Shown here piece after piece: positions 59,818 to 64,000 of a DNA stretch of 64,000 nucleotides (position 1 is its first letter; every line of letters begins with the position of its first letter). Source of the stretch: Frigoribacterium sp. SL97 (GTDB taxonomy: Bacteria > Actinomycetota > Actinomycetes > Actinomycetales > Microbacteriaceae); the NCBI RefSeq assembly GCF_026625765.1, contig NZ_CP113062.1, forward strand, positions 3,286,001 through 3,350,000, in the 5' to 3' direction. The notes under the pieces were generated by a model. It was not told the origin of the DNA. It worked only from the letters and a program-made list of their open reading frames with translations, and searched no databases. A program made the translations under genes and the position numbers.

Positions 59818-60567
59818 ATGAGCAACTCGCCCGCACCGCGCCTCCTGAACCTGTTGCTCCTCGACGTCACCGACGAGGCCCGCGACGACCCCGCGTTCGA
59901 GCGAGAGCTCGACGCCCTGTCCACCTCGGTGGTCGCCGCCGCCGAGCAGGTCGGGTTCACGGTGCGCCGGGTGCCGGCCAACCGGCTCGGCGACGTGCAC
60001 GCCGCCCTCGCCGAGGCGGACGCGGTGCTCGTCACCGGTGGCGAGGACGTCGACCCGAGCCACTACGGCGGTCCCCTCGACCACCCGGGGCGGGGCCAGA
60101 CCTTCGCCGACGCCGACCGGGTGCAGATCGAGGTGGTGCGCGGGTCCGTGGAGGCGCGGCTGCCGCTGGTCGGCATCTGTCGCGGCATGCAGGTGGTCGA
60201 CGTCGCCCTCGGCGGCGACCTCGTGCAGCACCTCGAACACCCCGGCCACGTGAACCCGGACGACGTCTCGGACAGCATGGTCGACCACCCGGTCCGCCTC
60301 GCCGACGACAGCACCCTCGCCTCGATGCTCGGCACGACGTCGCTGGTCGTGCGCAGCTCGCACCACCAGGCGGTGGGACGCCTGGGCGAGGGGCTGCGCG
60401 CGGTGGCCTGGGCCGACGACGGCACGGTCGAGGCCGTCGAGCACGTCACGGCTCCGGTGTGGTGCGTGCAATGGCACCCCGAGGACCGCGGGGCCACCGG
60501 CACGGTGCTGACCGACCTGCTCGTCGCGGCGCGCGACGCCGCCCTGGTTCGTCGAGAGGACGTTTGA
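59818..60567 (+). CDS. Class I glutamine amidotransferase-like hydrolase (peptidase C26, PuuD-like)
   Basis: A 249-residue hydrolase. Nucleophile Cys121 in GICRGMQ, His-Glu in QWHPE, and the early VTGGEDVDPSHYG block are all typical of gamma-glutamyl-gamma-aminobutyrate hydrolases (PuuD). No other putrescine-degradation genes are nearby, so hydrolysis of some gamma-glutamyl compound is as far as one can go. Leaderless start inferred. Confidence 0.88.
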   Translation: MSNSPAPRLLNLLLLDVTDEARDDPAFERELDALSTSVVAAAEQVGFTVRRVPANRLGDVHAALAEADAVLVTGGEDVDPSHYGGPLDHPGRGQTFADADRVQIEVVRGSVEARLPLVGICRGMQVVDVALGGDLVQHLEHPGHVNPDDVSDSMVDHPVRLADDSTLASMLGTTSLVVRSSHHQAVGRLGEGLRAVAWADDGTVEAVEHVTAPVWCVQWHPEDRGATGTVLTDLLVAARDAALVRREDV

Positions 60568-60582
60568 TCCGCTAACCATGGC

Positions 60583-60588
60583 TAAGGT
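60583..60588 (+). promoter_or_regulatory. -10 box (TAAGGT) of the Fic gene
   Basis: TAAGGT lies 7 nt before the ATG at 60596. GCTAA occurs twice, at 60571 and 60581, 10 bp apart, overlapping the box; this could be an operator. Confidence 0.5.
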
Positions 60589-60595
60589 GGGTGGC

Positions 60596-61810
60596 ATGCC
60601 CCTGATTCCCCCGCCCTCGTGGCCGCGGGTCGAGTACGAGAGCCACCCCTGGGACGACGACGAGGACGCCCCGCTCTCCCGCCGAGCTCGACTGCGGTCA
60701 CGCGGCCCGTACGAGGCCGCCGTCACCCCGGCCATCGCCGGGGCGGCCGCGCCGAACCTGCCCGCGGACCTCGTGGTCGACTGCGAGGACGCCGTCGCCG
60801 AGCTGGCCCGCTTCGACGCCGAGGTGGGCGCGTTCACCGCCCCTTTCGCGGCGATCCTGCTGCGGAGCGAGAGCGCGTCGAGCTCCGAGATCGAGAACCT
60901 CACGGCCATGCCCCGTGGCATCGCCCTCGCCGCCCTTGGCCGGAAGGCCGGGACGAACGCCCGGCTCGTCATCGCCAACGCGCACGCGATGGAGGCCGCC
61001 GTCGCCCTCGCCGACGACCTCGACGACGCTGCCGTGATCGCGATGCACGCGGCCCTCCTGGGCGACGAGCAACCGCATCACACGGGCCGCTGGCGCGATC
61101 AGCAGGTGTGGATCGGCGGCACGGGAACGAGCCCGCACACGGCGGACTTCGTGCCGCCCCGCGCCGAGAGGGTGCCGCGAGCCATGGACGACGTGCTCGC
61201 CTTCGCCCGTCGTGACGACCTGCCGGCCCTCGTGCACGTCGCGCTGACCCACGCGCAGTTCGAGACCATCCACCCCTTCCCCGACGGCAACGGCCGGACG
61301 GGTCGCGCGATCGTCCACTCGATGCTGAGACGGCTGGGCGTCATGCGTCAGGTGACGGTGCCGGTCTCGGCCGGCCTCCTGCGGGACGCCTCGGGGTACT
61401 TCGACGCACTCGGGGCGTATCGCGACGGCGACGTCGAGCCGATCGTCCGCGCCTTCACCCGCGCGACCGTCGAGGCGGTCGACAACGGCCGTTCCCTCGT
61501 GATCGATCTGACCCGGCTCCGCCTGCAGTGGGACGAACTCACGACCGCCCGCGCGGGGTCGGTCGGTCGACGTCTGCTCGACGTGCTGCAACGCCAGCCC
61601 GTCGTCGACGTGCCGTCGGTCGCCCGCGAACTCGGGGTCGCGACGAACAACGCCCGGGCCGGCATCGAACGACTCGTCGACGACGGCATCGTGCGGCCGA
61701 TCGGTGAGGCACGCCGCGGACGCCTGTACGAGGCGCCCGACGTGCTCGTCGCCCTCGACGCGTTCGCCGTGCGGGCCAAGCGCGGCCGACGACCCGGGCC
61801 CGGCGCCTAG
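60596..61810 (+). CDS. Fic-domain AMP-transferase, class II with N-terminal inhibitory motif
   Basis: A 404-residue protein. Fic core motif HPFPDGNGRTGR starts at His226 and matches HxFx(D/E)GNGRxxR, so AMPylation activity is expected. The inhibitory motif (S/T)xxxE(G/N) is visible upstream as S96-S-E-I-E100-N101, which makes it a self-inhibited class II Fic. A C-terminal winged helix (VPSVARELGVATNNARAGIERLVDDGIV) suggests DNA binding or autoregulation. The start at 60596 is preferred to an ATG 18 bp upstream that overlaps the -10 box. Confidence 0.9.
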   Translation: MPLIPPPSWPRVEYESHPWDDDEDAPLSRRARLRSRGPYEAAVTPAIAGAAAPNLPADLVVDCEDAVAELARFDAEVGAFTAPFAAILLRSESASSSEIENLTAMPRGIALAALGRKAGTNARLVIANAHAMEAAVALADDLDDAAVIAMHAALLGDEQPHHTGRWRDQQVWIGGTGTSPHTADFVPPRAERVPRAMDDVLAFARRDDLPALVHVALTHAQFETIHPFPDGNGRTGRAIVHSMLRRLGVMRQVTVPVSAGLLRDASGYFDALGAYRDGDVEPIVRAFTRATVEAVDNGRSLVIDLTRLRLQWDELTTARAGSVGRRLLDVLQRQPVVDVPSVARELGVATNNARAGIERLVDDGIVRPIGEARRGRLYEAPDVLVALDAFAVRAKRGRRPGPGA

Positions 61811-62586
61811 CGCTCGCGGACGATAAGGGCCGAGGCCGCGGTCACGAGCCGCCGGGGCAGGAACCGGTGCGCCTGGGCACCGATCGCGTTGCCGAGCCCG
61901 CTGACCACGACGGCACGGCGACGGCGCACGGCTCGCAGCGCCGCGGTGACGACCTGCTCGGGCGTCTGGCGGCCGCTCGTGAGGAAGTCGCTCCCGGTCG
62001 CGGCGAAGAAGCCGGTCTCGGTCGCGCCCGGGCAGAGGGCCGTGACGGTGACGCCCGACCCCCGCACCTCGGCGTGCACCGCCTCGCTGAACGAGAGCAC
62101 GAACGACTTGGTCGCCCCGTAGACCGCCATCGTCGGGATCGGCTGGAAGGCCGCGGTCGAGGCGACGTTGACCACCGTGCCGCGGCGTCGCTCGACCATG
62201 CCCGGCAGCAGCGCGCGCGTCAGCGCGACCACCTGCGAGCAGTTGAGGTGCACCTGCGCCTGGACGGCGGCGGGGTCGGACTCGACGAACGCCCCGTGGG
62301 AGCCGACGCCGGCGTTGTTCACCAGCACGTCGATCGCGCGGTCGCCGACGGCGGCCAGCACGGTCTCGACCCCGTCGGGCGTCGACAGGTCGGCGACCAC
62401 GGCCGTGAACGACCCGGAGGCGCGGGTCGCCACGAGCTCGGCCCTCACCTGCTCGAGACGGTCGCCGCTGCGCGCCACGATCACCACGTCGTGGTCGGGG
62501 GCGAGCCGCCGGGCGAACTCCGCGCCGATGCCGCCGGAGGCGCCGGTGACGAGTGCGGTGGGCAGGGACGTGGTGGGTGCGGGCAT
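61807..62586 (-). CDS. Short-chain dehydrogenase/reductase
   Basis: A 259-residue classical SDR: TGASGGIG loop, NNAGVGSHG, Ser in VVNVASTAAF, YGATK (Y-x3-K). It resembles the SDR of the lipid locus at 24902 in length and order of motifs but stands alone. CAGGAT 7 nt before the ATG indicates a leaderless mRNA. Its stop overlaps the Fic stop (CTAG read on both strands). Substrate unknown. Confidence 0.85.
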   Translation of the reverse strand: MPAPTTSLPTALVTGASGGIGAEFARRLAPDHDVVIVARSGDRLEQVRAELVATRASGSFTAVVADLSTPDGVETVLAAVGDRAIDVLVNNAGVGSHGAFVESDPAAVQAQVHLNCSQVVALTRALLPGMVERRRGTVVNVASTAAFQPIPTMAVYGATKSFVLSFSEAVHAEVRGSGVTVTALCPGATETGFFAATGSDFLTSGRQTPEQVVTAALRAVRRRRAVVVSGLGNAIGAQAHRFLPRRLVTAASALIVRER

Positions 62587-62593
62587 GTCGCCC

Positions 62594-62599
62594 ATCCTG
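62594..62599 (-). promoter_or_regulatory. -10 box (CAGGAT) of a leaderless transcript
   Basis: CAGGAT on the minus strand, 7 nt before the ATG at 62586. Confidence 0.45.
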
Positions 62600-62619
62600 C
62601 CTCGCCCGCCGTCGGAGGA

Positions 62620-62686
62620 GGTCGCACCACGCTCGCGTGGTCGAACCACCCGGGGGCTGGTTCGACCACGCGAGCGTGGTGCGACC
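62620..62686. repeat. 67-bp perfect palindrome (GTGGTGCGACC family), solitary copy
   Basis: Arms of 29 bp are perfectly complementary (GGTCGCACCACGCTCGCGTG outermost) around a 9-nt loop at 62649-62657. The most intact member of the family. It lies in the divergent gap between the SDR and metN, not behind a gene end, so it is not just a terminator. Confidence 0.92.
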
Positions 62687-62786
62687 GGGCCCCGCTGCCG
62701 GGCCCCGCGGCGGGGCGGTGCGACACACGGCGTCACGCGGCGACGCATGACGTGACACGTCCTCGCGAACGCGACCCGCGCCTCCT

Positions 62787-62792
62787 TATGCT
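62787..62792 (+). promoter_or_regulatory. -10 box (TATGCT) of metN
   Basis: TATGCT about 48 nt before the metN ATG, directly after a CGCGCCTCC word at 62777-62785. No riboswitch-like fold is evident in the short leader. Confidence 0.4.
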
Positions 62793-62839
62793 CGGCGACA
62801 CCCCGAACCCACCACCTCAGCCGACACCCTGGAGCCCCC

Positions 62840-63865
62840 ATGATCAGCCTCGAGCAGCTGACGAAGGTCTACGAGACCGGATCGCACCGCACGACCGTCC
62901 TCGACCGCGTCGACTTCCGGGTCGACACCGGCGAGATCGCCGCGGTCGTCGGCCCGAGCGGCGCCGGCAAGAGCACCTTGGCCCAGTGCGTGACGCTGCT
63001 CGAACGACCGACCTCGGGCTCGGTGGTCGTCAACGGCGACGACCTGACCCGGCTCGGCGAGCGCGACCTGCGGGTCGCACGCCGTCGGATCGGCACGGTG
63101 TTCCAGTCGGACGGGCTCTTCGGCCGTCGGACCGCCGCACAGAACGTGGCCCTGCCGCTCGAGTACCTGGGCGTGACGAAGGCCGAGACGAGGCGTCGAG
63201 TCGCCGAGCTGCTCGACCGCGTGGGGCTCGGCCACCGCGCCGACGCCCGGCCGCACGAGCTCTCGGGCGGGCAACGCCAGCGCGTCGGCATCGCCCGGGC
63301 GCTGGCCCTGCGGCCGACCGTGCTGCTCTCGGACGAGGCGACGTCGGGCCTCGACCCCGCCTCGACCACCTCGATCGTCGACCTGCTGCGCGAGTTGCGT
63401 GACGACCTCGGCCTGTCGATCCTGTTCGTCACCCACGAGATGGACACCGTGCTGCAGATCGCCGACACCGTCGCGCGCCTCGACCACGGACGCATCGTCG
63501 AACGGGGTCGCGTGCTCGACCTGCTGCGCGACCCCGCGTCGGGGCTCGGTGCGGCGCTGCGACCGACCCGACCGGCGGCCGGCGCCCCCGACGGCTCCCG
63601 CACCTGGCGGCTCGACTACGTCTCGGCCGACGTCCCGACCGACTGGCCGACCACGCTCGGATCGGCCCTGGGGTCGCCCGTGTCGCTGCTCGGAGCCTCG
63701 ATCGAGACCCTGGGAGGCGCGACCGTCGGGCACGCGACCGTCGCCGTCCCCGAGGCGGTCGCCTCGCGCCTGCCCGGGGTCGCCGCCGCACTCGGGCTCA
63801 CCGCCCGCTCCCTCGACCCGTCCTCGGCGCCCACGCCCACGCCCGAACAGGAGCTCGTCCGATGA
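62840..63865 (+). CDS. metN: Methionine ABC importer ATP-binding protein
   Basis: A 341-residue ATPase: Walker A GPSGAGKST, signature LSGGQRQR, Walker B VLLSDEATSGLD, H-loop VTHEMD. The C-terminal 80 or so residues (about 255-335) fit the NIL regulatory domain that binds methionine in MetN. GGAG precedes the ATG by 6 nt. Stop overlaps the permease start (ATGA). Confidence 0.92.
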   Translation: MISLEQLTKVYETGSHRTTVLDRVDFRVDTGEIAAVVGPSGAGKSTLAQCVTLLERPTSGSVVVNGDDLTRLGERDLRVARRRIGTVFQSDGLFGRRTAAQNVALPLEYLGVTKAETRRRVAELLDRVGLGHRADARPHELSGGQRQRVGIARALALRPTVLLSDEATSGLDPASTTSIVDLLRELRDDLGLSILFVTHEMDTVLQIADTVARLDHGRIVERGRVLDLLRDPASGLGAALRPTRPAAGAPDGSRTWRLDYVSADVPTDWPTTLGSALGSPVSLLGASIETLGGATVGHATVAVPEAVASRLPGVAAALGLTARSLDPSSAPTPTPEQELVR

Positions 63866-64000
63866 GCGTCGTCAGCACCGTCGCCCCGATCACGACGACC
63901 GTCCTCGCGTCGGGCACCAGCCCGTCGACCGCGTACGACAACTCGGTGCCGTGGGCGCAGATCCCCGCCCTGGTGCTCCCGGCACTCGGCGACACGTTCG
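63862..64000 (+). CDS. metI: Methionine ABC importer permease, N-terminal fragment (cut by window end)
   Basis: The first 46 codons only (MSVVSTVAPITTTVLASG..., WAQIPALVLPALGDTF). The ATG overlaps the metN stop. VLPALGDTF just before the cut fits the periplasmic lead into the first helix of MetI (ALWETL-like). Identity rests mainly on position after metN. Confidence 0.7.
   Translation, partial: MSVVSTVAPITTTVLASGTSPSTAYDNSVPWAQIPALVLPALGDTF

Noticed and set aside
62687..62839. Methionine riboswitch upstream of metN
   Set aside because: The leader after the TATGCT box is only about 40 nt and shows no SAM-riboswitch-like stems.

Overview
The window is chromosomal DNA of very high G+C content from an actinobacterium, most likely a member of the Microbacteriaceae (Frigoribacterium/Curtobacterium/Rathayibacter-like). 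The reasons are the codon use, dense GTGA/ATGA stop-start overlaps, many apparently leaderless genes with a (T/C)A-N3-T box 6-7 nt before the start codon, and the gene families present. No rRNA, tRNA, CRISPR array, classical insertion sequence or prophage was found.

Layout: 1-9 kb holds the end of an alpha/beta hydrolase, recQ, small proteins, a second hydrolase, an AI-2E-type exporter, a three-gene envelope-stress operon and a PiT phosphate transporter. 9-20 kb holds an exonuclease-BRCT protein, a MOSC protein, a DHA2 drug exporter, an acyltransferase-3, a two-component system divergent from an ABC exporter, and cysK-cysE. 20.9-22.2 kb is a single nuclease-like gene bracketed by inverted palindromic elements. 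22.2-30.2 kb is a divergent lipid locus: an alkyl-DHAP-synthase-like FAD enzyme, a PlsC acyltransferase and an SDR on one strand; two ferritin-like di-iron paralogues, an acyl-CoA-reductase/HAD fusion and a LysR-HTH-only protein on the other. Together these supply the steps expected for ether-lipid, possibly plasmalogen, synthesis. 30.3-31.5 kb is a HepT/MntA toxin-antitoxin operon whose Phd-MntA fusion antitoxin carries an apparent one-base frameshift.

31.5-41.5 kb holds an SGNH-like/GAF fusion, a DJ-1/PfpI protein, a SorC-type regulator divergent from glpD, a GntR regulator and two CNNM/CorC proteins. 40.6-48.7 kb is one operon for an oligopeptide ABC importer, a signal-less gamma-glutamyltransferase and a GntR regulator. 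48.85-50.0 kb is a second nuclease-like cassette between palindromes. 50-54.5 kb holds an orphan SIS isomerase, a second SGNH-like/GAF fusion, a DUF817 protein and three tiny genes. 54.8-58.8 kb is the fructose operon (DeoR regulator, 1-phosphofructokinase, PTS IIABC). 58.9-64 kb holds a conserved hypothetical, a class I amidotransferase-like hydrolase, a class II Fic protein, an SDR and the start of a methionine importer (metNI).

Across the whole window a short word, GGAGGCGCG or its complement, recurs by my hand count about 45-50 times on both strands, inside genes, just after stop codons, and twice as inverted pairs forming terminator-like hairpins. A second family of 50-75 bp palindromes sits only between genes.
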